This document shows, in pieces, positions 1 through 8,514 of a DNA stretch of 64,000 nt. Numbering within the stretch: the stretch's first letter is position 1; the number at the start of each line of letters is the position of its first letter. This stretch comes from JALVIU01 sp964462295 (GTDB taxonomy: Bacteria > Atribacterota > JALVIU01): NCBI GenBank assembly GCA_964462295.1, contig CAYWXH010000001.1, positions 1-64,000 of the forward strand. The letters run 5' to 3'. The notes below the pieces were generated by a model. That model was not told the DNA's origin. It made no database searches and saw nothing but the letters and a program-made list of their open reading frames with translations. Both the position numbers and the translations under genes were made by a program.

Positions 1-262
1 GCAATCTCTCTTTTGCGGCCCCTCAACCACCTTGGGTACCAGAGATTGCCACGTCGCTTCGATCCTCGCAATGACAATGAGGGAGAGTGGGCTCCTCGCA
101 ATGACAGTTAGGAAGTGTACGGGTTCCTTACAATAACGTGAGAGATCGGTTGTTTTGTCGGAGCGAAAAGACCCTCCCCGCAATGACGAATGAGACTTCG
201 GAACAAAAACTATCCTTCCTTGCAATGATGTAGTGGAATACATACAAGCTTTCGTAATAACG
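1..262. repeat. Decayed array of a dispersed intergenic repeat
   Basis: Six copies of a module resembling CCTCGCAATGAC lie at 64-75, 94-105, 126-137, 176-187, 218-229 and 250-261, spaced 30, 32, 50, 42 and 32 bp. Copies become more diverged toward the right. The best copy extends through 43-75; read on the minus strand it begins GTCATTGCGAGGATCGAAGC and ends GGCAATCT. From memory this matches a repeat class found between genes in many unrelated bacteria. The window starts inside another GCAATCTC end. No ORF is convincing here, and the rest of the stretch to 386 shows nothing recognisable. The identification is confident for the 43-75 copy and an inference for the decayed ones. Confidence 0.7.
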
Positions 263-386
263 GTTTATAGTATGAGTACTTATCATAATGATATGGGAGA
301 AAACAATAGCAATTAGAGGATAGTAATAGTAGATAGCAATGACAATTCAAGATACCTATATAGAATATAAGGGTAATTTATAGGGC

Positions 387-1415
387 TTAAGATACAATAC
401 CTTCTATGATACCCCCGCCTATAAGGTGATCGTCTTTATAAAAGACTGCAGATTGTCCAGGAGTTATAGCATATTCACCCTCTTTTAAAAGAGCAACCTT
501 TATCTTATTAGGAGATATATATTCAATTTTTGCTTCTTTTTCAGGTGTATTGTATCTTACCTTTACCTTATAAATATTGTTTTCGGGTAATGTGTCATAC
601 GATGGGGATGTAAGATCTCCCACTATAAACCCTTTTTGGATAAGTTCTTCTCTCTTAGAGAGTACTATTTTGTTCTCCTCTGGTAGAATTTCTCTTACAT
701 AGAGCCTTTGCCCTGAAGATACCCCAAGTCCTTTTCTCTGGCCGATGGTATAGAAGGGAATGCCTTTATGGATACCCAGTACTTTCCCATCTTTTGTAAT
801 AAACTCTCCCTCTTTTATATCTTTTTTATAAGCCCGTATCAACTCCTTATAGCTATCCTTTATAAAACATATATCTTGACTTTCTTTTTTTGGAGGGAGC
901 TTAAGTACCTTATCTTGCATCTTTCTTACCTCTTCTTTTGTGTATTTCCCTAATGGAAAAATTGTTTCTCTAAGGTCTTTTTGGGTAAGTCTATAGAGAA
1001 AATAGGATTGATCTTTCTTCTTATCTTTTCCTTTTTTTATAAATAACCTTCCTTTAATATCTACTATGTCTGCATAGTGACCAGTTGCAAAGATGTCTCC
1101 ATATTCCAGTGCCTTTTTCTTTAGAATCCCAAATTTTATCCTAGGATTACACATTACACAGGGATTAGGAGTTCTTCCACTTAAATACTCTTTGATAAAG
1201 GGTTTTATGATTTCTCTTTTAAATATTTCTCTTATATCATATAGTATAAGTTGAATACCTAAAACCTTTGCTATATCTTCTACTCTATTTATATCCATAC
1301 TGTCTATATGTATCATGGTAATACCTACTACTTCATATCCTTTTTCCTTTAGAATATATGCAGAAATGGCACTATCTATTCCACCACTTAGACCTACAAC
1401 TATTTTTTTCTTCAT
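387..1415 (-). CDS. mnmA: tRNA-specific 2-thiouridylase MnmA
   Basis: This cytosolic enzyme adenylates and thiolates U34 of Lys, Glu and Gln tRNAs, taking sulfur from a persulfide relay. The 342-residue product starts MKKKIVVGLSGGIDS, which holds the PP-loop ATP site. The NPCVMCN and SQDICFI motifs carry the two expected active-site cysteines, and a GLGVSSGQRLYV segment lies in the C-terminal part. Length is usual for the family. An in-frame ATG 90 bases upstream would add a basic tail, but the ATG at 1413-1415 overlaps the stop of the upstream gene (ATGA) and begins exactly at the conserved N-terminus, so I chose it. It is the last gene of a minus-strand group of thiolation and transporter genes. 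Confidence 0.95.
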   Translation of the reverse strand: MKKKIVVGLSGGIDSAISAYILKEKGYEVVGITMIHIDSMDINRVEDIAKVLGIQLILYDIREIFKREIIKPFIKEYLSGRTPNPCVMCNPRIKFGILKKKALEYGDIFATGHYADIVDIKGRLFIKKGKDKKKDQSYFLYRLTQKDLRETIFPLGKYTKEEVRKMQDKVLKLPPKKESQDICFIKDSYKELIRAYKKDIKEGEFITKDGKVLGIHKGIPFYTIGQRKGLGVSSGQRLYVREILPEENKIVLSKREELIQKGFIVGDLTSPSYDTLPENNIYKVKVRYNTPEKEAKIEYISPNKIKVALLKEGEYAITPGQSAVFYKDDHLIGGGIIEGIVS

Positions 1416-2386
1416 CTTTGTATAAGATATTTCTTTATAGATTCTTTTTCTTGTGGATATACCTCTATTTCTGTCTTCTTTCCTTTTCTTTCTATAATTA
1501 TCCATTCTTTTTTGTTTTCATGATCGGCATATGTAAGTGTAATTTCAGAAGATAGATAAATATCCTCTTCTTTTTCTGATTGCAAAAGAGAGGTAGGTCC
1601 CATGATATTTTTAGGGTATAAGATAGTGTATCTGTTTTTGTATCCTGAGAGGATTTCGTTTTCTCTTTTATTTCGCCCTACTATAAGCTTTCTTCCAGAT
1701 GGGAGCCTAAAGTGTCTTCCTATTTCTAAGAGTTTTATATTTTCCATATTGTATTCATTGTGATCTATAAGTTCTTTTAGTCTTTTTGCATACCCAGGAT
1801 CTGTAAGTTTACACCCTCCTGAGGGTGTAGGATATTTTTCTATCCCGTATTTTTTTGCAAGTTCAAATTGGGGTTTTCGTGATCTACCTGATATGGCATA
1901 TAGATGTTCTCTATTTACATATCCCAACTTTTCTGGCTCTGTTTCTGGTAGCAATTTTGCAGAGAGTGGTCTTAATATTTTTCCCGAGAGACCAGACTCT
2001 TCTTCCACTATCTTTAATGCTATTTTATTTTGGGACATAGGACGTTCTCCTTTTACCTCTCCTGTTATGAGAAAGGAAGCACCAACTTTTTCCATAAGCT
2101 CTCCTGCTTTTCTAAACATATATGCATGACAGTCTATACAAGGGTTCATATTCTTTCCATACCCATGTTTTGGATTATGTACAAGATTTAGATATTCCTC
2201 ACCAAATTCTATTATTTTTAACTCTATTCCCAAAAGTTTTGCATACTCTATAGCCTTATCTGGAGAGTAAAAAGGGGATTTAAATGTAACTCCTATCACC
2301 TCTATATCTTCATCCATTATTATTTTTGTAGCAAGAATACTATCAAGCCCACCAGAAAAGAGCGATATTGCCTTTATCTTTTTCAA
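1412..2386 (-). CDS. ThiI/MnmA-like PP-loop protein, probable tRNA sulfurtransferase
   Basis: The 324-residue product has an N-terminal PP-loop (FSGGLDS, about residues 10-16) and a CIDCHAYMF motif reminiscent of thiolation enzymes. Its C-terminal half contains GRHFRLPSGRKLIVGRN, a pattern I associate with the NFACT-R/DUF814 region found in ThiI-like proteins. ATP-dependent sulfur transfer to tRNA is the most likely role, but the exact nucleotide is not known. It overlaps mnmA by 4 bp and the upstream EamA gene by 4 bp, so it is translationally coupled to both. Having two PP-loop thiolation proteins side by side supports a role in tRNA modification rather than thiamine synthesis. Assignment to a named family member is uncertain. 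Confidence 0.8.
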   Translation of the reverse strand: MKKIKAISLFSGGLDSILATKIIMDEDIEVIGVTFKSPFYSPDKAIEYAKLLGIELKIIEFGEEYLNLVHNPKHGYGKNMNPCIDCHAYMFRKAGELMEKVGASFLITGEVKGERPMSQNKIALKIVEEESGLSGKILRPLSAKLLPETEPEKLGYVNREHLYAISGRSRKPQFELAKKYGIEKYPTPSGGCKLTDPGYAKRLKELIDHNEYNMENIKLLEIGRHFRLPSGRKLIVGRNKRENEILSGYKNRYTILYPKNIMGPTSLLQSEKEEDIYLSSEITLTYADHENKKEWIIIERKGKKTEIEVYPQEKESIKKYLIQR

Positions 2387-3276
2387 ATTGTTTCCCTCAC
2401 CTCCTCTATTTTTTGAATATCTCCCTTTACTTGAATAAGGACGATGGCAAGGAATATAAGACCTGCCCCTAGCATTTTAGTATGTGTTAAGACCTCTCCT
2501 CGAAATATATACGCAAATAATCCTGCAAATACAGGTTCAAGAGAGAATATAAGTCCTGCTTCTGTATTGGGCATTTTGCTTTGAAACTTGTTTTGTATAT
2601 AATATGCCAAAACTGTACCCAAAAGTGCATTTAATACTATACTTTGTAGGCCACTATACTTTATCGTAAAAGTATATGTACCCATAAAAAATGAAGTAAT
2701 AAGGCTTAATATAGCTACTGTAAAAATCTGTACTATAAGAAGTTTTACGGGGTCGTATATTTTAGTATACCTACCTACAAGTACAATCTGAACTGCAAAT
2801 AGAATTGCACAAATAAGGGTAAGCATATCACCTATGTTTACACTTTTTATTCCTCCTTTGGAAAAAGATAAGAGGTATAATCCAAAGACTGCAAGGATTG
2901 TTCCAAAAATAGTTACAAATGAGAGCTTCTCTTCCCTTAAGAAAAATGATACAAATGGGACAAATACTACAAATAGTCCGGTAATAAAGGCATTGTTAGA
3001 AATAGTAGTGTATTTTAATCCTATAGTCTGTGATATATATGCAAAAAACATTGTAATACCTATGAGAAAACCGATTTTAAATTCTTCTCTATTTATCTTT
3101 CTTTTTGATGGAAAAATGAGAATTAATGCCAAAAAAGCGAGCAAAAATCTGAGACCTATAAAATATATAGGGTCAAGGTGGGCTATACCATCTTTTACCC
3201 ACATAAATGTAGCCCCCCAAATCATTGTTGCAAATACAATTGCAATTTTTGGTAAGTATTTATCTGCAAATTTCAT
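2383..3276 (-). CDS. EamA/DMT-family transporter
   Basis: This 297-residue, very hydrophobic protein has about ten predicted membrane spans arranged as two EamA repeats. An early MIWGATFMWVK segment and an RFLLAFLAL helix in the first repeat, and EPVFAGLFAYIF in the second, are typical of the drug/metabolite transporter superfamily. Such proteins export metabolites or take up small solutes across the inner membrane; the substrate cannot be read from sequence. It overlaps the ThiI-like gene by 4 bp and the upstream MFS gene by 17 bp, so all are probably cotranscribed. There is no evident functional link to tRNA thiolation. Confidence 0.88.
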   Translation of the reverse strand: MKFADKYLPKIAIVFATMIWGATFMWVKDGIAHLDPIYFIGLRFLLAFLALILIFPSKRKINREEFKIGFLIGITMFFAYISQTIGLKYTTISNNAFITGLFVVFVPFVSFFLREEKLSFVTIFGTILAVFGLYLLSFSKGGIKSVNIGDMLTLICAILFAVQIVLVGRYTKIYDPVKLLIVQIFTVAILSLITSFFMGTYTFTIKYSGLQSIVLNALLGTVLAYYIQNKFQSKMPNTEAGLIFSLEPVFAGLFAYIFRGEVLTHTKMLGAGLIFLAIVLIQVKGDIQKIEEVRETI

Positions 3277-4426
3277 TATCTTTTACCCTTGTAAACAGTA
3301 ATGTTCCTATTATCCCGAAAATTCCTGCTAATATAAAGGGAGAAATCTTCATAAAGTGAACCATGAAGTATGCAGCAACAGCAGGGGTAAAAGAGGATAA
3401 AAGCCCACTTATTGTGGCAAAAAGTCCTATCATTTGTGAACGTAACCTCTGAGGGAAAACTCCTGTAAGATATGAGTTGTAGGCAATATGTCCCAATTGT
3501 GAAGTCATAAATACCAAAATAAAAGGTATTATATATAGAATATTTCTCCCAAGTAGGATCCATGTAAATAGAAAGATTATATGCAAGATTAAGTTTCCAG
3601 TAAGTACCCTTTTATCTGTATATTTTTTAATAAGGTATCCACCTATAAAGCTTATAATTACTGCTCCTAATCCTCCTATACTGTATAATATATTTACACT
3701 TGATTTGGTAAGTTTTAACACTTCTTTACTGTAAATGGCGATAAAGGGACCATATGTAGTAAGGGAAAATACGGCATAGAAAAGGGCAGATGCTGTAAGT
3801 AAAATGATAAACGCCCTATTTTTTAGGACATCTCTTAATGGGAGTCTATTAAAGCCACTTTTTTCTCTTTTGTAAAAATGTGTTTCTTCTAAGAATAAAA
3901 GCCTTAATATCCCATTTATGAAGGCTATTATTGCTGTAATTAAAAGTAGAGTTTTTACTGTAGTGTATTTTAATAAAATACCGCCCATAAATTGCCCTAA
4001 GGCTATCCCTCCTGATGCACCTAATTCTAAGAGAGAAAATGCAGCGCCCTTTTCTTTTTCTGATACAGATTCTGCAATGAGTGCTATAAATGCAGGAAGC
4101 TGTATGGCAGATACCATATTCTGAACTGATGCAGTTATAACAAGCATAATCCAATTATGAAAAATGTACCCTAATAGGAAAAATAGGGCTGCTATAAAGG
4201 TGGGATATACTATTAGCCCTTTCCTGCCAAATGTATCAGAAAGTATCCCCCCTGGATATTGAAAGAGGAGAAAAGATATGGATATAATAGAATAGGAAAA
4301 ACCTACCTGTATATCTGTAGCGCCAAGTTCCTTTAGATATATAGGTAGTATAGTAAACCATGAAAATATGGAAAATGTCATTAATGCAACAGTTATTGAT
4401 ATGGTTATAATATTTTTGTTTTTCAT
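3260..4426 (-). CDS. Major facilitator superfamily transporter
   Basis: The 388-residue product has twelve likely membrane helices. The loop after helix 2 reads GGILSDTFGRKG, the MFS signature. Overall it looks like a drug- or sugar-efflux type permease, with substrate unknown. It is the first gene of the minus-strand run MFS-EamA-ThiI-like-mnmA and overlaps the next gene by 17 bp. No Shine-Dalgarno sequence precedes the ATG. Instead a -10-like box ends 7 nt upstream, so the message may be leaderless (see the promoter entry). Confidence 0.9.
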   Translation of the reverse strand: MKNKNIITISITVALMTFSIFSWFTILPIYLKELGATDIQVGFSYSIISISFLLFQYPGGILSDTFGRKGLIVYPTFIAALFFLLGYIFHNWIMLVITASVQNMVSAIQLPAFIALIAESVSEKEKGAAFSLLELGASGGIALGQFMGGILLKYTTVKTLLLITAIIAFINGILRLLFLEETHFYKREKSGFNRLPLRDVLKNRAFIILLTASALFYAVFSLTTYGPFIAIYSKEVLKLTKSSVNILYSIGGLGAVIISFIGGYLIKKYTDKRVLTGNLILHIIFLFTWILLGRNILYIIPFILVFMTSQLGHIAYNSYLTGVFPQRLRSQMIGLFATISGLLSSFTPAVAAYFMVHFMKISPFILAGIFGIIGTLLFTRVKDNEICR

Positions 4427-4433
4427 GTTTTGT

Positions 4434-4462
4434 ATTTTATCAGAAAGCCTTTAATTTTGCAA
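4434..4462 (-). promoter_or_regulatory. Sigma70-type promoter placing the MFS start at the transcript 5' end
   Basis: On the minus strand TTGCAA (4462-4457), a 17-bp spacer and TAAAAT (4439-4434) are followed after 7 nt by the ATG at 4426. Transcription would begin at or next to the start codon, consistent with the missing Shine-Dalgarno. The -35 overlaps the 3' end of the upstream gene. This is an inference from spacing and hexamer match. Confidence 0.5.
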
Positions 4463-5575
4463 ATATTTTATATATAATCTGAAGGTCTTATAGTGTATCC
4501 CGCCTAATTTTTCCGCATCATTTCTCATGGATAGATTATCTTTTCCTATAGTGCCTCCTTCTACCCATTTATACCCATATTGTTTGGCGAATTTAAGCCC
4601 TTTCAAGTATATGCTTGAGGAAACGCCTTTTTTGTGCCAAGAGGGAATTACAAACATTATAAAAGATTTTGCACTTTTTATCCTTTTTTTATAATACAAA
4701 AATTTTAGCCATCCAAAGGGAAATATATGACCATTTAATCTTTTTAATACTTCGTTATAATTAGGTAGTGATACATTAAATCCTATTGGTTCACCTTTTT
4801 TTGAATATGCCATTATCAATGAACCTGGAACTCCTAGAGGTTTAAGCTCTTTTGCGGTTTCTTTTATCTCTTCTATTGTAGGAGGAATTATTGGATCTAA
4901 CCAATCATCTGGTATCGCATGATCCATTACATATTTTAAGTCATATATTACTTTATTTATCTCTTTAGGATTTATTGCCTGTATAGTAAAACCATACTTA
5001 TCCATAGCATATCTTGTTCCATTTTCATATCTTCTTAAGTCTAGCTTTTCAAGATGAAAAATATAAGAATAAAATTCATAATATGTTTTATAGCCTAGCT
5101 CTTCTATAAAATTTTTATAATAAGAAGGATTATAACTCTCTAAAAGTGATGGAGATGTTTCGAAGTTTTTTACCAAAAGTCCTCTAAAATCATCCCCATT
5201 AGTAGGTGAAATAGGGCCTTTTATTTGAGTCATATTTCTTTTCTTAGCATATTTCTCCACTTCTGAGAATAAAAGATTTACTACTTTTTTATCATTTACT
5301 GCCTCAAATAGGGTAAAGTATGTCTCCTTTGCCCCTTTTGTTTCATTAAAGAACTTATCGATACCGCAAGTAATTCTTCCCAAGACTTTACCCTTATCTT
5401 TTACTATAAAGTGTGTATAGGGTCCTCTTTTAAATAATGGTGTATTGCCTTGTGCAATTTTCTTTGCATCTGAAATAAGGGGAGGTACCCAATAAGGGTC
5501 TTCCTTGTAAAGATTGAAAGGAAACATTATAAATTCTTTTAGGAGTTTAGGTGTATTTACTTCATAGATTCTCAT
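4451..5575 (-). CDS. YghO-like GNAT-fold protein of unknown substrate
   Basis: The 374-residue protein begins with MRIYEVNTPKLLKEFIMFPF and has PYWVPPLISD near residue 27 and GRITCGIDKFFNE further in, features of the large YghO-type family related to GNAT acetyltransferases. The C-terminal part, with FIMFVIPSWHKKGVSSSIY and LGGIHYKTFRLY, resembles a second GNAT-like module. No substrate can be named; I know of no experimentally assigned function for this family. It is soluble, lacks a signal peptide, and ends 24 bp before the MFS gene on the same strand. A weak AAGGG lies about 13 nt before the ATG. The 155 bp upstream hold nothing I can name. Confidence 0.75.
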   Translation of the reverse strand: MRIYEVNTPKLLKEFIMFPFNLYKEDPYWVPPLISDAKKIAQGNTPLFKRGPYTHFIVKDKGKVLGRITCGIDKFFNETKGAKETYFTLFEAVNDKKVVNLLFSEVEKYAKKRNMTQIKGPISPTNGDDFRGLLVKNFETSPSLLESYNPSYYKNFIEELGYKTYYEFYSYIFHLEKLDLRRYENGTRYAMDKYGFTIQAINPKEINKVIYDLKYVMDHAIPDDWLDPIIPPTIEEIKETAKELKPLGVPGSLIMAYSKKGEPIGFNVSLPNYNEVLKRLNGHIFPFGWLKFLYYKKRIKSAKSFIMFVIPSWHKKGVSSSIYLKGLKFAKQYGYKWVEGGTIGKDNLSMRNDAEKLGGIHYKTFRLYIKYLQN

Positions 5576-5730
5576 TATAGTTTTTTATCCCTTCTTCTTT
5601 TATATGATTATATGGACAGTTTCTATGCATATTAAGATACAAAATTTATATAACTACAGTATTTGTATTTGGCATTATAGCAAAAAGAAATTGAATTTAC
5701 AAGCTCCGATAAATTAGGATATGCGCCCAT

Positions 5731-6633
5731 TTACTTTTCGTCTTGGAGTTTTTCTTTTAGATAATCTATAAATAATTTTGTAACAGGAAAGAATTCTTTT
5801 TCTCTTCTCTTTATAAGTAACACAAATCTTTTAGTATCAATGTCTTCTAATTCTACACCCTTAAGTAATCCAAACTCTACCTCTTCTTTTATTGACAGTA
5901 CTGAAAGAACTGCAACTCCAAGTCCTTTTTCCACCATCTTTTTTACAGCCTCGACATTTCCAAATTCCATAAAAGGGGAAATGATGTACCCTTTTTTGGT
6001 GAGTGATAATTCGAAAAAAGCCCTAAGTGATGACTTTTTCTCTGTAAGAATTAGATTTTCCTTTCTTAAATCCTTAATTTTTACCTTTTTTCTTTTTGCA
6101 AGCTTATGTTTAGGGTGTACGGCTAAGATGAGATTATCTTCTATAAGTGGTTCTATTTCAAAGATGTTTTTTGTTTTCTCTGTGCCTCGTTCATCTACAA
6201 TACCGAAATCCACCTCATTTTCCTCTACCATATTTAAAATTTCATGTGCATAGGTTATTCTTACGTGTGTTTCAATATTAGGATAAGTTTTTTTAAAGTC
6301 TTTTAGTATATCTGGGATTATATGTATTCCTGAGATCATGCCTGCCCCAAAATTTAATTTGCCAAATGTGGGGTCTTTTATCTTTTTAACCGCAAGTTTT
6401 GCCTCTTCAAAAATAGATATGATTTTTTCTGCATAAGGAAGGAGCGTCTCTCCGGCTTTAGTAAGATATACCCTTCTTCCTATTCTTTCAAAGAGTTTGA
6501 TTCCATATCTTTCTTCTAAAGAGCTTATTTGTGAGCTCACGGCAGGTTGGGTTAAGTTTAGCTCTTCTGCTGCTTTTGTAAAACTTTTAGTTCGAGCTAT
6601 TGTATAAAAAGTCTTTAATTTTTCAAGATCCAT
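5731..6633 (-). CDS. LysR-family transcriptional regulator
   Basis: The 300-residue product has the typical LysR layout. A winged helix-turn-helix occupies residues 1-60, with AAEELNLTQPAVSSQISSLE as recognition region, followed by a linker helix and a two-lobed effector domain. A GAGFG-like start to the effector domain appears as FGAGMISG near residue 95. A GAGAGGTG-type Shine-Dalgarno precedes the ATG. It is divergent from the phosphate permease gene across 230 bp, the classic arrangement for a LysR protein acting on its neighbour. Regulation of phosphate uptake is therefore possible but unproven, and I see no clear T-N11-A operator. Confidence 0.92.
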   Translation of the reverse strand: MDLEKLKTFYTIARTKSFTKAAEELNLTQPAVSSQISSLEERYGIKLFERIGRRVYLTKAGETLLPYAEKIISIFEEAKLAVKKIKDPTFGKLNFGAGMISGIHIIPDILKDFKKTYPNIETHVRITYAHEILNMVEENEVDFGIVDERGTEKTKNIFEIEPLIEDNLILAVHPKHKLAKRKKVKIKDLRKENLILTEKKSSLRAFFELSLTKKGYIISPFMEFGNVEAVKKMVEKGLGVAVLSVLSIKEEVEFGLLKGVELEDIDTKRFVLLIKRREKEFFPVTKLFIDYLKEKLQDEK

Positions 6634-6698
6634 ATGACACCTCTCATTTTTATATTAGCTTATAACTCTATTTTATCATAAAAATTAAAATAATTAAT

Positions 6699-6727
6699 TT
6701 GACAAATAAAAAAAATTGTATTATTCT
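6699..6727 (+). promoter_or_regulatory. Promoter for the phosphate/polyphosphate operon
   Basis: A perfect TTGACA at 6699-6704 is followed by a 17-bp spacer and TATTCT at 6722-6727. It lies in the LysR-pit intergenic region and would give a leader of about 130 nt before the pit ATG at 6864. A good Shine-Dalgarno (AAAGGAGG) precedes that ATG. Confidence 0.6.
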
Positions 6728-6863
6728 TTAAAAAAATCGAATAATTTAGAAACAGTAGCTTAAGGTTAATTAGAAGGGCTAAAATAAAATTTTTAGGTTT
6801 TTTATTATAATAGAAAAATATATTAAAATAAAATAGCGTATAATTATAAAGGAGGAAAGTTCT

Positions 6864-7793
6864 ATGTTTAAACTTTTGGGTGGTATCTTTCTAGGTTGGT
6901 CTTTAGGTAGTAATGATTCTGCCAATGTTTTTGGTACAGCAGTTGCAAATAATATCATTAAATTTAGAACTGCTGTTACAATTCTTGCTACTTTAGTGTT
7001 AATAGGGGCCCTTGCAGAGGGATATAAGGGTTTTGCAACTCTTGGTAATATCACTCGTCAAACTCCTATTACTGCAACAGTCGCATCTTTTGCTGCAGCA
7101 CTAACGGTAACACTTATGACATACTTAGGTCTTCCTGTCTCAACATCGCAAGCAATAGTGGGTGCAATTATTGGCATAGGTATTGTAAATCATAATGTAA
7201 ACCTTTCTGCTCTTCCTAAAATTTTTTCGGCATGGGTACTTACACCTGTTGGCGCTGCAATAATTTCTTTTTTGCTTTATCTTGCTATAAGAATAATAAT
7301 AAAAAAGTATATAAAAAATCAGGTGCTTTTTGACAAGTTTATACTTGTTGGATTTTATCTTGTTGGTGGATATGGGGCGTATGCGTTAGGTGCAAATAAT
7401 GTTGCAAATGTTACTGGTATATATGTTACTTCAGGAATGCTTACTCCTTTTATGGGGGCATTGTTAGGAGGGCTCTCTATAGGTTTTGGAGCAATTACTT
7501 ATAGTAAGAATGTTATGATGACTGTAGGAAAAAAACTTTTGCCCCTTGATTATTACTCTGCATTTATTGCTATCCTTGCAGAAGCTATAACTGTTCATAT
7601 CTATGCGGTAATAGGCATCCCAGTTTCTACTTCTCAGGCAATAGTAGGGGGAGTTTTGGGGATAGGCCTTGTTACAGGTACCCGAACAATTAACAAGAGA
7701 ACCCTTAGAAATATTCTTTTTGGTTGGGTAGGTACACCCACTATAGCAGGTGTCATTTCTTTTGGTATATTTAAGTTAGTAGGTTTACTATAA
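6864..7793 (+). CDS. pit: Inorganic phosphate transporter, PiT family
   Basis: This low-affinity, cation-coupled phosphate permease sits in the inner membrane. The 309-residue protein is shorter than E. coli PitA and resembles the compact PiT forms. It carries the duplicated PiT signature: WSLGSNDSANVFGTAVANN near residues 12-30 and YALGANNVANVTGIYV in the second half, each followed by GLPVSTSQAIVG or GIPVSTSQAIVG. The intact Asn/Asp residues of both signatures argue for a working transporter. It is followed after 31 bp by a DUF47 gene, its usual partner, and heads a cassette that ends in an exopolyphosphatase. Confidence 0.95.
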   Translation: MFKLLGGIFLGWSLGSNDSANVFGTAVANNIIKFRTAVTILATLVLIGALAEGYKGFATLGNITRQTPITATVASFAAALTVTLMTYLGLPVSTSQAIVGAIIGIGIVNHNVNLSALPKIFSAWVLTPVGAAIISFLLYLAIRIIIKKYIKNQVLFDKFILVGFYLVGGYGAYALGANNVANVTGIYVTSGMLTPFMGALLGGLSIGFGAITYSKNVMMTVGKKLLPLDYYSAFIAILAEAITVHIYAVIGIPVSTSQAIVGGVLGIGLVTGTRTINKRTLRNILFGWVGTPTIAGVISFGIFKLVGLL

Positions 7794-7824
7794 ATATTTA
7801 GAATAAATATAAGGAGGTTTAAAG

Positions 7825-8475
7825 ATGGGTCTTTGGAGAAATGAAGAAAAAGCTGAGGAGTATATAATTAATCATTTTAACTTGGTAATAGAAGAGTTTG
7901 ATTATTATACTGATTGTTTAAAATCATATTTTGATAATGATTGTCAGGTCGATGATGCTATTATAGAAAAAGTGGAAAAGGTTCATAAGGCCGAAGGTAA
8001 GTGTGATACCGTAAGGAGAGAATTTAAAGAATTTCTTTATGAAGGTGGTATTTTACCAGAGGTAAGAGAAGATCTTATGAAACTTATCGATGCAAATGAT
8101 AGGATTGCAAACAGGATAGAATATATAACAGATTTTTATACACTTCAAAAAATTCATATCTTTCACTCTATAATAGATGAAGTATATAAGATGAATGAAG
8201 AATCGCGTAAAGGACTTCTTGCGTTAAAGGATGCCCTTTCCCTCTTTTTTACCGATCATGATAAGGCAAAAGAAGCTATAATAGCTGTTCAGAAATCTGA
8301 ACACATAGTGGATACTTATGAAAGAAAACTTATAATCAAAGTATTTGACATGAACGTTTCTCTATCTGAAAAGATGATATTAAGAGAGCTCATAAATCTT
8401 ATAGGAGATGTTTCTGATTTCTCCGAAAACTCGGGAGATATTATTAATATGATAATGATTAAGAGAAGTTTATAA
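7825..8475 (+). CDS. DUF47 (PhoU-like) protein, PiT partner
   Basis: The 216-residue, mostly helical protein belongs to the TIGR00153/DUF47 family, which has a PhoU-like fold with acidic metal-binding motifs. Visible features are LVIEEFDYYTDCL near the N-terminus, KVEKVHKAEGKCDTVRREF in the second helix and a repeated KSEHIVDTYERKL in the second half, the repeated E/D-rich helices typical of PhoU folds. Family members usually sit next to pit genes and are thought to modulate phosphate import. The start has a strong AAGGAGG. A short hairpin follows the stop. Confidence 0.93.
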   Translation: MGLWRNEEKAEEYIINHFNLVIEEFDYYTDCLKSYFDNDCQVDDAIIEKVEKVHKAEGKCDTVRREFKEFLYEGGILPEVREDLMKLIDANDRIANRIEYITDFYTLQKIHIFHSIIDEVYKMNEESRKGLLALKDALSLFFTDHDKAKEAIIAVQKSEHIVDTYERKLIIKVFDMNVSLSEKMILRELINLIGDVSDFSENSGDIINMIMIKRSL

Positions 8476-8491
8476 AAGGGCATGGGCCCTT
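8476..8491 (+). other. Short intercistronic hairpin
   Basis: AAGGGC and GCCCTT form a 6-bp stem with a 4-nt loop directly after the DUF47 stop. No T-run follows, so this is not a good intrinsic terminator. It may protect the upstream message or mark a processing point between the permease genes and the genes downstream. Confidence 0.35.
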
Positions 8492-8514
8492 AATAAAAAA
8501 AGGGGGGTAATACT

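Noticed and set aside
1..262. The repeats at the left edge as a CRISPR array
   Set aside because: Units are short and diverged, spacing is uneven (30-50 bp), and no cas gene is nearby.
1416..1505. A 30-residue N-terminal extension of MnmA
   Set aside because: It lies fully inside the upstream coding region, has no family match, and the internal ATG forms an ATGA overlap.
2834..3301. A 155-residue plus-strand ORF opposite the EamA gene
   Set aside because: It is antisense to a well-conserved transporter, and its composition reflects the complement of membrane codons.
6779..7054. A minus-strand ORF over the start of pit
   Set aside because: It is antisense to a clear PiT signature and has no ribosome site or recognisable domain.
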